A stretch of 42,061 nucleotides of DNA from Pseudomonadota bacterium. GTDB lineage: Bacteria > Myxococcota_A > Polyangia > Haliangiales > Haliangiaceae. The stretch lies in the NCBI GenBank assembly GCA_022360315.1, contig JAKSDA010000008.1, positions 1-42,061 on the forward strand, read 5' to 3'. Shown in pieces: positions 1 to 8,541 of this stretch. Under the pieces are notes generated by a model, which made no database searches, had not been told where the DNA came from, and saw nothing but the letters and a program-made list of their open reading frames with translations. A program made the position numbers and the translations under genes. Position 1 is the stretch's first letter. The number at the start of each line of letters is the position of its first letter.

Positions 1-372
1 GATTTCGGTCTCTGTCCTTCTGGATTACAAAAATCAGTGCCCTTGTAGTCCTGATGCGCCAAGAACCACGTCGCAGCGCCAAGGGCATCCGTGCGCCAGA
101 ATACTGTTTTTAGCCGGCTCTCCCATGAACAAGGCATTTCGGGGCAGGCACTAGCTAGCAATGCTCTGGCCGATCAGGTGCACTCGGGAGTCTTGCATCG
201 CGACCACTCGAAAGTCACGAGTTCGTACCCACCGGCCACCAACCCGATTCTCGCCAGGACTTTTGACCCATCTCGGCCACTCCACTGCCAGCGGCGAGAA
301 CATGTAACCGAGCGGGTGGCATCGAGGCAACTTCTGTAGTAGGGTAACTGTCATCTAGCGGAGAGAGCGCCG
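1..372. other. No recognisable gene
   Basis: No reading frame here looks like a protein I recognise; the short open frames on both strands lack a convincing ribosome site and have no family resemblance. The last 15 bases before the Uma2 gene carry a purine-rich GGAGAGAG stretch that can serve as that gene's ribosome site. I see no tRNA, clear terminator or repeat. The left edge of the window may cut through a longer intergenic region. Confidence 0.5.
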
Positions 373-1200
373 GTGACCCGAGAACGTGCATTGGCAAAAA
401 TAGCACTGGGCGAAACCAGCTCGCTACTGGTGAGCAGCGAGGTATTGGCTCAGACCGAGTATCGAGGTCCACCGTGGGACCTGTCATTGCTCGAGGGCAT
501 CGAATTGCTCGAAGACGATGGGGTACCCATGGCTAGTGATCTGCACCGTCGGCAGATGAATCTTCTGGTCGATGGGGTTGGCGCCTTGATGGTCGCACGC
601 GGACGGTCAAATTATTATGTCAGCGGAGATATCTTTATCTACTATACGCCTGAACAGGCGCGCCATGTTGCCACTCACGAGCCATCTGAGGAGCGCGCGT
701 TCATGGGACCGGATTTTGTCTTTGTCGACGGCGTAACACCGGGGCCGCGGCGCAGCTGGCAGGTATGGAACGAAGAAAATCGATATCCCGATATTATCGC
801 CGAATTGCTTTCGCCCAGCACGGCCAGAATCGACCAGACAGTCAAAAAGTGGCGCTATTGCCATATCTTTCGCACCCCGGAATACTACCTCTACGAGCCG
901 GACAGCGACGTATTCACCGCATATCATCTGGTCGATGGCGAGTATTGCAGAGCCAGGCGTGGCGCCAACGGCCGGGTCTACAGCGAAAAACTCGACGTAT
1001 GGTTTGGTCTGTGGCAGGGCACCTCGCACAGCTATACGGCCAGTTGGCTGCGAATCTATGAAAGCGAGCACGCCACCGATCCATTTCCAACCAGTGAAGA
1101 GCAGGCTCAGGCCGAGCGCCAGCGCGCCGATGACGAGCGCCAGCGCGCCAACCGGGCAGAAGCCGAAGTCGCGCGCCTCCGTGCTCTGCTGAATCAATGA
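373..1200 (+). CDS. Uma2 family (DUF820) restriction-endonuclease-like protein
   Basis: A 275-residue protein of the Uma2/DUF820 family, which has a PD-(D/E)XK nuclease-like fold; its biological role is not established. Visible pattern: MGPDFVFVDG with Asp114, PDIIAELLSPST with Glu144, and Lys158/159 followed by a tyrosine, in the order expected for the D...E...K catalytic set. Residues about 241-275 form a charged, heptad-like tail (many A, E, R, Q), a probable coiled coil often seen at the end of this family. The start is GTG at 373 behind GGAGAGAG; an internal ATG at 529 would remove part of the domain. The stop codon lies inside the first copy of a 36-bp direct repeat (1191-1226). A second, divergent member lies at 26803-27681. 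Family assignment is firm, function unknown. Confidence 0.85.
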   Translation: MTRERALAKIALGETSSLLVSSEVLAQTEYRGPPWDLSLLEGIELLEDDGVPMASDLHRRQMNLLVDGVGALMVARGRSNYYVSGDIFIYYTPEQARHVATHEPSEERAFMGPDFVFVDGVTPGPRRSWQVWNEENRYPDIIAELLSPSTARIDQTVKKWRYCHIFRTPEYYLYEPDSDVFTAYHLVDGEYCRARRGANGRVYSEKLDVWFGLWQGTSHSYTASWLRIYESEHATDPFPTSEEQAQAERQRADDERQRANRAEAEVARLRALLNQ

Positions 1201-1297
1201 ACAAACTATTTGCAAGGCGTCGTGAGTGGATCACGTTTGCGCATACCTCGCGCGGATCCTGGAATCAATGAACAAACTATTTGCAAGGCGTCGTGAG
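1191..1297. repeat. 36-bp perfect direct repeat, two copies, 35-bp gap
   Basis: Positions 1191-1226 and 1262-1297 are identical over 36 bases, starting GAATCAATGAACAAAC and ending GGCGTCGTGAG, separated by 35 unrelated bases. The first copy contains the last codons and stop of the Uma2 gene. Only two copies are present and the repeat is not clearly palindromic, so I read it as a local duplication of the gene's 3' end or a footprint of recombination rather than a CRISPR array, although the unit sizes resemble one. Confidence 0.9.
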
Positions 1298-1367
1298 AGC
1301 TCCTCGTCCTGATCAGAAATCGGGGACGGAAATGGACGTGCTTGCACGCGGGTCGACCTCTACGCAA

Positions 1368-3104
1368 TCACTTCACGCAGCCCGCCCCGATGCTCTTGCC
1401 CGCTTTTTCGAGGGCTGCCCGGCGCAGCTCGCGACCAGTGGGGCCGTCGCCGAGCTGGGCGCGGAATTCCTCGCCGTGGCCCGGTCCGGTCACGTTGCGA
1501 AGATAAGCGCGATAGTCAAACGTGTCCGAGTGCTCGCTGTTGTGGCAGGTCACGCACAAAGCCTCGGGCGGAACGAGAACCACCGTGGCGGGCTCGTCGG
1601 CACCATCCTCGGCGACGTGAATCGAGCCCGGGCCGTGGCAGACCTCGCACTGCACATCGCGCAGATTCTCGTTGACCGCCAGGTTGGAACCACCGGGCTG
1701 ATCCCAGCCGGTGACGTGGCACGAGATACAGTCGTAATTGAACTGTTTGTTTCGAACTTCGAGGGTTTCCCAGGCCTTGAAGTGCCGGGTCTTTTTCCAG
1801 AACTCGACCGCCTCGTCGTGGCAGTTTTCGCACTCGTCAACCCCGGCATAGCCCGGCTTTCCCGGGGCCGGAAGGGGAGGTTTTTTGCCCGCCGCGGCCT
1901 TGCTGTTGGCCTGTCCGGCAGCCCTGTCATAGGCCTGCTTGGCCTCGTTGACCGGGCCATTGCAGGGCAGGCCCTTGCGGATGCTGATCTGCTCCAAAGT
2001 GAAAAAGCTGCCCTTGTCGGGCACCTGCAGCGGCTTGGCCTGAAGTGAGGTCTTGCGTTTTTCGAGCTCGACGAGTTCACGCTCCTTGGCCGCAACAAAG
2101 TCCGGATCGGCCGATGGATCGGACTTCCACCCCGCCAGATCGCGATTCAGCGCCGCCATCCGCTGGCCCAACGCGGCTATCTCGACAGCTGCGCGAGCCT
2201 CGCCCACCGCGTCGGACAGCGGTCCCGTACCGCGCACCGTGACATCGAGCCGGGTGATGACCTGCCCCCGATTGGCCGGCGCAATCAGGTAGGTATCGCC
2301 GATTCGCTGGGCAGTCCGAGTGATCTGATCCGGCTCGGGGGCTTTTTGCCCGACCAGCAAAAAGTCGATGCCCGACACCGCTCTGGCCAGTTTCGCAGCC
2401 TCGGGCCGGGTCATGTGGGCAAGCCCGATGATCAGTCGAGCACCCTTTTTGCGCAGTGAGGCCACAGCATCCAGAGCCGCCTGGTCCGGCGCCGACGCCT
2501 TGATGCCAAACGGAACCAGCGCCGCAGGAGCAATCACACCAAATATGCCGATCTTGACGCCGCCCGCGTCGACCACCTTGGGGGGCTCGACCGCAAGTCC
2601 ACTCTGCGATGCCACGTTGCTAACCTGTCGAGGAGGTCGGACCATTGCCAACCCCGCTCCCAAATCGTAGGGACCCAGGCCGATCGCAGAGGCGCGCAGC
2701 TGTTCGCGATAGATCGTCTCGATGAGCGAGGACTTCAGAGCTTCCTGGGCCTTGAGGTAGTCGGGAACGCGGACCTCGCTATACAGGAGCGACCCGCCGT
2801 CCAGGACCAGCACGTCGCGACCGTTTTGGCGCGTTCGGGTGATCAGTTCGGTGGTGCGCGCAATGTCGCCGAGCGGGTCGCTGTTGCAGCCGCACGGCTC
2901 GATGGTGCCGCGCAGCTCGGTCGTCATGAATACGGTAAATGCCTTCGGCTTGGAAGAGTTGTTGGCCGTGGACGAGGCCGAACAAGAGGACAGACAGAGA
3001 GCTGCACAACCGAGCACGGCCGCGATGGCGAGACCACCGCGGGATACTCGCCCGGCATGTCGGCACCCTTGGAGGCGGTCGTCCGGGGGGTTGAATCGGG
3101 ACAT
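1368..3104 (-). CDS. Tetrahaem lipoprotein with degenerate 5'-nucleotidase-like domain
   Basis: A 578-residue exported protein. The N-terminus has a hydrophobic segment (about 24-38) ending in a lipobox LSSC with Cys41, so it should be a lipid-anchored envelope protein. Residues about 55-320 resemble the calcineurin-like phosphoesterase/5'-nucleotidase fold (RGTIEPCGC, VLVLDGGSLLY, IIGLAHM), but the metal ligands are mostly missing: the D-x-H motif reads T-T-E, and no GNHE is seen. Residues 325-355 are a charged helix. The C-terminal part has four haem c sites: CENCH (425), CISCH (459), CEVCH (486) and CVTCH (517). A role in periplasmic electron transfer or redox sensing is inferred. The open frame extends to 3341 but would run into rpsP on the other strand, so I chose the ATG at 3104 just before the signal peptide. 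It is divergent from rpsP. Confidence 0.75.
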   Translation of the reverse strand: MSRFNPPDDRLQGCRHAGRVSRGGLAIAAVLGCAALCLSSCSASSTANNSSKPKAFTVFMTTELRGTIEPCGCNSDPLGDIARTTELITRTRQNGRDVLVLDGGSLLYSEVRVPDYLKAQEALKSSLIETIYREQLRASAIGLGPYDLGAGLAMVRPPRQVSNVASQSGLAVEPPKVVDAGGVKIGIFGVIAPAALVPFGIKASAPDQAALDAVASLRKKGARLIIGLAHMTRPEAAKLARAVSGIDFLLVGQKAPEPDQITRTAQRIGDTYLIAPANRGQVITRLDVTVRGTGPLSDAVGEARAAVEIAALGQRMAALNRDLAGWKSDPSADPDFVAAKERELVELEKRKTSLQAKPLQVPDKGSFFTLEQISIRKGLPCNGPVNEAKQAYDRAAGQANSKAAAGKKPPLPAPGKPGYAGVDECENCHDEAVEFWKKTRHFKAWETLEVRNKQFNYDCISCHVTGWDQPGGSNLAVNENLRDVQCEVCHGPGSIHVAEDGADEPATVVLVPPEALCVTCHNSEHSDTFDYRAYLRNVTGPGHGEEFRAQLGDGPTGRELRRAALEKAGKSIGAGCVK

Positions 3105-3122
3105 GAGCGAGATATAGCACGC

Positions 3123-3151
3123 TTGACACCTCGGAGCGGCGCGGGTAGATT
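3123..3151 (+). promoter_or_regulatory. Sigma-70-type promoter for the rpsP operon
   Basis: A consensus -35 TTGACA (3123-3128) is followed after exactly 17 bases by TAGATT (3146-3151), a 4 of 6 match to the -10 consensus. It lies about 150 bases before rpsP and points into the ribosomal operon. A second isolated -10-like TATACT at 3231-3236 has no well-spaced -35. Confidence 0.6.
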
Positions 3152-3303
3152 CCGCCGCTGCTGTTGTCGAATCTACTGAAATTTGTACAGATGATCGGAC
3201 TTTGCCGCGCATGCAGAGGTGAATCATCCGTATACTTCGACTCCGGTGGTGCGGGCCATCGAATGGTTCGGGCCGCGTCAATAACCCGCTCAGCAGGCTA
3301 GCT

Positions 3304-3561
3304 ATGGCAGTCGCATTACGTCTAACCCGCAAGGGATCCAAAAAACGGCCGTTTTATCGCGTGGTCGCCGCCGAGAAGAGCAGTCCGCGCGACGGACGGT
3401 TCATCGAACTACTCGGCATCTACGATCCGCGCACCAAGCTGATCCGGATCGATGGCGAACGCTACAAGCACTGGATCAGCGTCGGCGCAAAACCCACTCC
3501 GACCGTGGCGTCGCTGGCCAAGAAGGTGGCCAGGGCCGCTGCCGAGGCCGAACAGGGCTGA
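3304..3561 (+). CDS. rpsP: 30S ribosomal protein S16
   Basis: An 85-residue protein with the typical S16 opening (MAVALRLTRKGSKKRPFYRV) and the conserved RDGRFIELLGIYDPR and WISVGAKPT segments. S16 binds 16S rRNA in the body of the small subunit and is needed for its assembly. Length is normal for the family. It is the first gene of the rpsP-khpA-rimM-trmD-rplS-yraN block, whose members are 5-140 bases apart and all on the plus strand, so they are probably co-transcribed from the promoter near 3123. Confidence 0.97.
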   Translation: MAVALRLTRKGSKKRPFYRVVAAEKSSPRDGRFIELLGIYDPRTKLIRIDGERYKHWISVGAKPTPTVASLAKKVARAAAEAEQG

Positions 3562-3572
3562 GCTGGAGCGCC

Positions 3573-3815
3573 ATGTCAGCCGATATCAGCGAACTCGTCC
3601 GCTACGTGGCCGCCAATCTGGTCGACGAGCCCGATAACGTCAACGTCACCCTGGTCCAGGAACGCACCGCCAACGTCTACGAACTGGAAGTGGACGAGGA
3701 TGACCTGGGCAAGGTGATCGGCCGCGGCGGAAAAACCGCGCGGGCCATTCGAACTTTGGTCAGTGTGGTCGCGCCCAGGTCGCGCAAGCGTACCCTGGTA
3801 GAAATTCTGGAATAG
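3573..3815 (+). CDS. khpA: KH-domain RNA-binding protein KhpA (YlqC family)
   Basis: An 80-residue single KH domain. The GxxG RNA-binding loop is visible in VIGRGGKTARAIRTL (about residues 49-63). In other bacteria KhpA (YlqC) binds RNA, often as a partner of KhpB, and affects cell division and translation control; the position between rpsP and rimM is the usual one. It starts 11 bases after the rpsP stop. Length and sequence are normal. Confidence 0.93.
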   Translation: MSADISELVRYVAANLVDEPDNVNVTLVQERTANVYELEVDEDDLGKVIGRGGKTARAIRTLVSVVAPRSRKRTLVEILE

Positions 3816-3827
3816 CGGGCCGGCACG

Positions 3828-4322
3828 TTGGACCTCATCGAAGTGGGATACGTCGCCCGGCCGCACGGAATCCGCGGCGAGCTGCGTGTCGTGACCCACG
3901 CTCCAGAGTCCACCACGCTCGCTCAGGTCGATCAGGTGTACATCGACGGTCGATCGTTCGAACTCGCCGGAGTACGCCCGGTCCAGGGTGCATACCTGAT
4001 ACATCTGGCCGGGATGACCAATCGCGATCAGGCCGAGTCGATGCGCGGCAAGACAGTCTCGGTAGACCGCGAGCTCATCGCTCTGCAGGAAGGTGAGATC
4101 TTGTTGGCCGATCTGGTCGGCCTCGACGTCGTGCTCGTCGATGGCTCGCCCTATGGCACGGTTGCGGCAGTCCATCCCGGCGCCCAGGATTTGCTCGTCA
4201 TTCACGATGGTCCCGTCGAGCGCCTGTTGCCGCTGGTCTCCGAATTTGTCGAAACAGTCGATCTGGACAGTGGCCAACTGGTTGTCGATCCGCCCCCCGA
4301 TCTGCCCGAGACACACCTCTAG
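3828..4322 (+). CDS. rimM: Ribosome maturation factor RimM
   Basis: A 164-residue RimM. The N-terminal RimM domain opens with [16 protein letters not shown] and the C-terminal PRC-barrel domain (about residues 95-164) contains ADLVGLDVV and LLPLV. RimM binds ribosomal protein S19 and helps maturation of the 30S head, including 16S rRNA processing. The start is TTG at 3828, 12 bases after khpA; no upstream ATG or GTG gives the family-typical N-terminus, so the rare start codon is preferred. Confidence 0.95.
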   Translation: MDLIEVGYVARPHGIRGELRVVTHAPESTTLAQVDQVYIDGRSFELAGVRPVQGAYLIHLAGMTNRDQAESMRGKTVSVDRELIALQEGEILLADLVGLDVVLVDGSPYGTVAAVHPGAQDLLVIHDGPVERLLPLVSEFVETVDLDSGQLVVDPPPDLPETHL

Positions 4323-4348
4323 CTGAGGTGTTCCCCCGCGCCTTCACC

Positions 4349-5650
4349 ATGCGCTTCACAGTGATCTCCCTCTTTCCCGAGATGCTCGGCGCAGCACTCG
4401 CCGCCAGTGTGACCGGACGCGCGCAGAGTGCCGGCATTCTGACCTTCAACTTTGTTAATCCCCGCGACTTTACAAACGATCGCCATCGCACAGTCGACGA
4501 TACGCCATACGGTGGTGGGCCGGGTATGGTGATGAAAGTAGAACCGCTGGCCGCGGCCATCGAAGCTGTCAGCACGGCCGATCCGCCTCCTCACCGCGTG
4601 CTCCTGTCACCGCGCGGGACGCCTCTCACCCACAGTCGCGTCCGTGCCCTGGCCGAGTTCGACCATATCGCGCTGGTGTGCGGCCGGTACGAGGGCATCG
4701 ACGAGCGGGTCTGCCAGCTCGGCTTGATCGACGAGGAGCTGTCCATCGGCGACTATGTGCTCAGTGGAGGTGAAATCGCAGCGCTGGCCGTCATCGACGC
4801 AGTTTCTCGCCATGTCCCCGGGGTTCTCGGCGAAGCCGCGTCCATTGCCGAAGAGTCGTTTGCCGATGCTCTGCTCGAGTATCCTCAGTACACGCGTCCG
4901 GCCGTCTATCGCGGCCTGACCGTGCCTGAGGTCCTGCTCAGCGGCCACCACGGACGCATTGCCGAGTGGCGACGGGCTCGTTCCCTGGCCCTGACCGCCG
5001 AACGCCGCCCGGACCTGCTGGCCAGGCAGCGATTGAGCCATGGCGACCGCAAACTCATTAACGACAGTCCCGCGGCCAGGCTCGCCCGGCGCACATCCGT
5101 GATCCTGCTGCACTACCCAGTGTACGACCGCGCCGGTCAGATCATCACCACCGCAATTACCAACCTCGACCTGCACGACATTGCTCGCTCAGTGTCGACG
5201 TATGGGATTGGCGCCTACTATGTCGTCACCCCGGTCGCCGCCCAGCGAGACAAGATCGAGCGCATCCTGGACGCGTGGCAAAACTCCGAACAAGACCGGG
5301 CCGATAATCGCATCGAAGCACTCGGCCGCATTCGGGTCGCTGCATCGCTCGAAGATGTGACTCGGGACGTCGCCGAGGCCTCTGGCCATCGCCCGATCGT
5401 GGTCGCGACTTCGGCCCGACCAGGCCGCGAGGCGATCGAATTCAACACTCTTCACCGCATTGCAAACGACCGTGCAAATCATCCCATGGCGCTCGTCTTC
5501 GGCACTGGCTGGGGCCTGAGCCAAGAAGTAATAGATAAGTCAGATCAACTACTTAGAGCTGTATGTGGGCCTACAGACTTCAACCATCTCAGCGTCCGGA
5601 GCGCGGTGGCCGTGGTCCTGGATCGACTCTTTGGACTGCGCGAATCGTGA
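4349..5650 (+). CDS. trmD: tRNA (guanine-37-N1)-methyltransferase TrmD fused to a second SPOUT methyltransferase domain
   Basis: A 433-residue two-domain protein. Residues 1-240 are TrmD, which makes m1G37 in tRNAs with [15 protein letters not shown] start, [45 protein letters not shown] and [12 protein letters not shown] are all present. At the position of the E. coli catalytic Asp169 (EDSFAE) this protein reads Glu169 (EESFAD). Residues about 248-430 ([39 protein letters not shown]) match the Methyltrn_RNA_4 family (PF09936), a SPOUT-type putative RNA methyltransferase that in several deltaproteobacteria is encoded separately just after trmD. Normal TrmD is about 240-260 residues, so this is a fusion. 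I chose the ATG at 4349 rather than GTG 4328 because it gives the standard N-terminus. Confidence 0.93.
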   Translation: MRFTVISLFPEMLGAALAASVTGRAQSAGILTFNFVNPRDFTNDRHRTVDDTPYGGGPGMVMKVEPLAAAIEAVSTADPPPHRVLLSPRGTPLTHSRVRALAEFDHIALVCGRYEGIDERVCQLGLIDEELSIGDYVLSGGEIAALAVIDAVSRHVPGVLGEAASIAEESFADALLEYPQYTRPAVYRGLTVPEVLLSGHHGRIAEWRRARSLALTAERRPDLLARQRLSHGDRKLINDSPAARLARRTSVILLHYPVYDRAGQIITTAITNLDLHDIARSVSTYGIGAYYVVTPVAAQRDKIERILDAWQNSEQDRADNRIEALGRIRVAASLEDVTRDVAEASGHRPIVVATSARPGREAIEFNTLHRIANDRANHPMALVFGTGWGLSQEVIDKSDQLLRAVCGPTDFNHLSVRSAVAVVLDRLFGLRES

Positions 5651-5787
5651 CCGTGGTCTTGACGTGCGCGCCCGGTTCTGGCAAGTAATCGGCCCGCCCT
5701 GTGTGAGTAGCAAGTAGTCGAGAGGATTGCTGCTGCCCGCCCAGCAAGGACACTTCAACTGCCTGTGCGCTCGAGAAGGAAGTAGTG

Positions 5788-6303
5788 ATGTCGGCTCCTG
5801 TCCCGCTCATTCAAAAGATCGAGAATCAATTCCGTCGCCCCGACCCACTTCCCGAATTCCGCGCCGGCGATACGGTCAAGGTGTGGGTAAAAATCCGCGA
5901 AGGTCAAAAGACACGCCTCCAGGCTTTCGAAGGTGTGTGCATCAAGCGGTCGCACGGCGGAGTGCGGGCGACATTCACCGTACGTAAGATTTCCTACGGT
6001 GTAGGTGTCGAGCGCGTTTTTGCTGTCAACTCACCCAACATAGAGAAAGTCGAAGTGGTGTCGCGGGGCAAGGTCCGCCAGGCTCGGCTGTATTATCTCC
6101 GCAAGTTGCGCGGCAAGGCGGCCCGTATCAAAGAGCGCTCCTACGACAAGGGCACCGAGACCAAGAAGCGTCGGCCGCGCCGCAAAAAGCGCAAAGCGGC
6201 CAAGGAAGCAGCCAGGCAGGCCAGCGAGCAGGCGGCTGCCCAGGCCAGCGCTGAACCGGCGACCGGCGAGACAGCTCCGGCCGAGCTGGCCCAGGCCGAC
6301 TGA
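5788..6303 (+). CDS. rplS: 50S ribosomal protein L19 with Lys/Arg- and Ala-rich tail
   Basis: A 171-residue L19. The core (about 1-115) has the family motifs [42 protein letters not shown] and [19 protein letters not shown]19 sits at the 30S-50S interface. The core is followed by a roughly 55-residue extension, first very basic ([16 protein letters not shown]) and then Ala/Glu-rich, making it longer than the usual 115-130 residues. The ATG at 5788 follows AGAAGGAAG with good spacing; the GTG immediately before it (5785) is less likely. The 137-base gap after trmD could hold a separate promoter, but none is clear. Confidence 0.96.
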   Translation: MSAPVPLIQKIENQFRRPDPLPEFRAGDTVKVWVKIREGQKTRLQAFEGVCIKRSHGGVRATFTVRKISYGVGVERVFAVNSPNIEKVEVVSRGKVRQARLYYLRKLRGKAARIKERSYDKGTETKKRRPRRKKRKAAKEAARQASEQAAAQASAEPATGETAPAELAQAD

Positions 6304-6310
6304 GTCACAG

Positions 6311-6670
6311 GTGCCAGGTCGTTCCCGGGTCGAGCGTGGCGTCGCGGGCGAGGCGCTTGCTGAGGCGTTTTTGCGGGCTCGGGGCTACCGCATCGTGGAG
6401 CGCAATTTTCGCTGCAAGGTCGGTGAAATCGACATTGTGGCGCGGGACGCCAGCACGCTGGTATTTGCCGAGGTGCGCAGCCGTTCGAGCTCTCGCCACG
6501 GCCGCGCAGCTGAGAGCATCACTGCGGACAAGCAGCGGCAGATCGCGCGAGTGGCCAGTGCCTATATCGCGATCCGCCGGCCCACCTTCCAGACCTGCCG
6601 ATTCGACGTCGTGGATATCACGGCTGGCGACATCGACCTCATCAAAGACGCCTTCCGTCTCGGCCTGTAG
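6311..6670 (+). CDS. yraN: UPF0102 family protein YraN
   Basis: A 119-residue YraN/UPF0102 protein with a restriction-endonuclease-like fold. The signature is clear: GEALAEAFLRARGYRIVERN, then VGEIDIVARD and LVFAEVRSR, giving the D...ExR/K arrangement. Its function is not settled; it commonly sits next to rplS and rnhB, and rnhB is absent here. It starts with GTG at 6311, 7 bases after rplS, and closes the ribosomal block. Its last 29 bases overlap the 3' end of the convergent M20 peptidase gene. Confidence 0.92.
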   Translation: MPGRSRVERGVAGEALAEAFLRARGYRIVERNFRCKVGEIDIVARDASTLVFAEVRSRSSSRHGRAAESITADKQRQIARVASAYIAIRRPTFQTCRFDVVDITAGDIDLIKDAFRLGL

Positions 6671-8330
6671 AACGTTTGCTCGCGATTACCTGTACCAGGT
6701 GAGTGAGCCACAGGGTATGGCGGGCGATATTTTGGCGCGAGGTGAATTCTTTCTCGCTCTCCGGGGCAAAATATCCGGTGCCCAGGTTGGCCACCGGGAT
6801 GTCTCGCTCGAGAAAGGGGTCCACTCCTGTGCCGCCACGGATGGGACGGCGCACGGGGTCGCGGCCCATGGCTCGAAGCGCCTCCTCGGCCCACATCACG
6901 AGTTCGGGGTACGCGGCCAACTTGGGTCCCATGTTGGTGTATTGCCGGTCGACCTGTAGAGCGGACTGGTCGATTCCGCCGTCGCGACAGAGCTGGCGTA
7001 GATGTTCCTCGCGACCGGCCAGGCCCTGCGGATCGAAATCGCGCAGGCGATAGTGCAAGACCGCAGCCCGATCATCGGCAACCACGGCGTAGGGATTGCT
7101 GTACCCCTGGAATCCCTCGCTATCCTCGGCGAGCAGAGGCTCGACTCCCGGCGAGGACAGGAAGCGCCGGAGATGCCGGCCGAGCTTTAGCACGGCATCG
7201 CTGTGGTCGATACCATCGAGCGAATCGGTCTTGTCGGCGCCCTCGGCGTTGCCGCGTTCGTCCAGTTCTGTGGACCCTACTCGAACTGGTTCGAGATAGG
7301 CTCCTTTCCATTTGTGGGGTTCGATCTCGGCGGTGAGTGCCGAAACCAGATCGCGCTCGGCGGCGTCCAGCGCGCCGGGCGAGTCGCCACAGAGGAGAAA
7401 GGTGATCTCGGCGTTGCACTCGAGCCGCGGGTCGCTGACAAACCCCACCGGCCAGATGTCGTCCCGATCGCCGAGGCCGTCGAGAGCTCGCGCCCACATC
7501 ACTGTCGCGTTGCGGTGGCCTTCGGCCTTGGCCGTGGCACCGTGAGTGTTGACGCCTCCGATGCGAAAGCGCAGCCGACGTCTGACGCCATTGCGGTCGA
7601 TGGCGAGCGGTGTATGGGCAAAGCTCACCCGTCCCCGGGATGCGTTGAAGTTCTCGGTATTGATCTCGAAAGGCTCGATGCCATCGATCGTATAGCCGTA
7701 CTGGATTCCCCGCCGGGCCAGTTCGTCGGCCAGACTATCCACCGCTTCCATGCGGCTAATTTCCTCGTCGGGCCGGAAAACCAGAAGCAATGTGCCGTGC
7801 GGGATGTCGGGGTTTTGCTGCAGCACCTGGGCCAGGGTCATGAGCTCGGCCATGCCGAGTTTGTCGTCGAGCCCGACCGGGTAGCGGCCGGGGCCGTGAA
7901 GCAGGTCGTCGCCCTCGAAGCAGGCAGTTTGCGGGTAGTTCTTCGCGCTTATCTGCAGCCGGTCGTTGTCGGGATAGCGAATGCGACTGCCGTCCCAGGC
8001 CGCGGTGGTCTGAAGAGACGGCACGGCCAGCGTGCCCTCCGACGTATCCATGTGCACCATCATGGCGATTGCCGGTGCCGTGGTGCCAGCGGGCAAATTG
8101 GCCGGAATGGTGACCATCAGATTGGCATTATCATCCTGTTCGGCGTCGTAACCGAGCGCATGGAAGAAGGCCCGCAGATGGTCTGAAAGGTCTCGTTGGC
8201 CTCGAGAACTCGGAATTGTTTCGCTGTTCTCGTCGCTTTGAGAGTCGATGGCAATCACGCGAGTGAGGTTGTCTGTGCCCCAGCGGGCAAGTACCTCGGA
8301 GTCTTCATGGGGGGTACGGGTTTGGCTCAT
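6642..8330 (-). CDS. M20-family metallopeptidase, peptidase T-like
   Basis: A 562-residue M20 zinc peptidase. Metal-binding motifs are in order: MMVHMDT (His93, Asp95), PVGLDDKLG (Asp155/156) and FRPDEE (Glu189/190), followed by the dimerisation region with VNTHGATAKAEGHRNA. The arrangement is closest to peptidase T (tripeptide aminopeptidase), which is about 410 residues; the extra length is spread over N-terminal and central insertions. There is no signal peptide, so it should act in the cytoplasm on small peptides. The open frame also has an upstream ATG at 8363; I chose 8330 but neither has a strong ribosome site. It is divergent from an S9 peptidase, suggesting shared control of peptide use, and its 3' end overlaps yraN by 29 bases. 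Confidence 0.85.
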   Translation of the reverse strand: MSQTRTPHEDSEVLARWGTDNLTRVIAIDSQSDENSETIPSSRGQRDLSDHLRAFFHALGYDAEQDDNANLMVTIPANLPAGTTAPAIAMMVHMDTSEGTLAVPSLQTTAAWDGSRIRYPDNDRLQISAKNYPQTACFEGDDLLHGPGRYPVGLDDKLGMAELMTLAQVLQQNPDIPHGTLLLVFRPDEEISRMEAVDSLADELARRGIQYGYTIDGIEPFEINTENFNASRGRVSFAHTPLAIDRNGVRRRLRFRIGGVNTHGATAKAEGHRNATVMWARALDGLGDRDDIWPVGFVSDPRLECNAEITFLLCGDSPGALDAAERDLVSALTAEIEPHKWKGAYLEPVRVGSTELDERGNAEGADKTDSLDGIDHSDAVLKLGRHLRRFLSSPGVEPLLAEDSEGFQGYSNPYAVVADDRAAVLHYRLRDFDPQGLAGREEHLRQLCRDGGIDQSALQVDRQYTNMGPKLAAYPELVMWAEEALRAMGRDPVRRPIRGGTGVDPFLERDIPVANLGTGYFAPESEKEFTSRQNIARHTLWLTHLVQVIASKRSTGRDGRRL

Positions 8331-8380
8331 GATGATCGCTTGCAGAATAGAGTGGGCATCCATGCCCTGAGCCGGGAATT

Positions 8381-8412
8381 ATCGGGCATTGTCGGTCATT
8401 ATCAAGCCCGAT
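8381..8412. promoter_or_regulatory. Inverted repeat between divergent peptidase genes
   Basis: ATCGGGC (8381-8387) and GCCCGAT (8406-8412) form a perfect 7-bp inverted repeat around an 18-base spacer, in the 211-base gap between the M20 and S9 peptidase genes. The position is suitable for an operator shared by both promoters. No regulator gene adjoins it, so this is a candidate only. Confidence 0.3.
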
Positions 8413-8541
8413 TGGGTCGGCGATGACAGGGGTCTGCGCATCGGTGCACTGGTCGGATTGATCGAATAGCCGACTGCCCGGGCCCAGCTGTGGAGTGAGC
8501 CTGCTGGTCGCACGAAGTGAATTCGGGGTAGTCTCGTGGCC

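Noticed and set aside
1..372. Short open frames on both strands at the left edge
   Set aside because: No ribosome site, no protein-like composition and no known family.
1191..1297. Possible CRISPR array
   Set aside because: Only two repeats, no dyad in the repeat, the first copy overlaps a gene end, and no cas genes are in the window.
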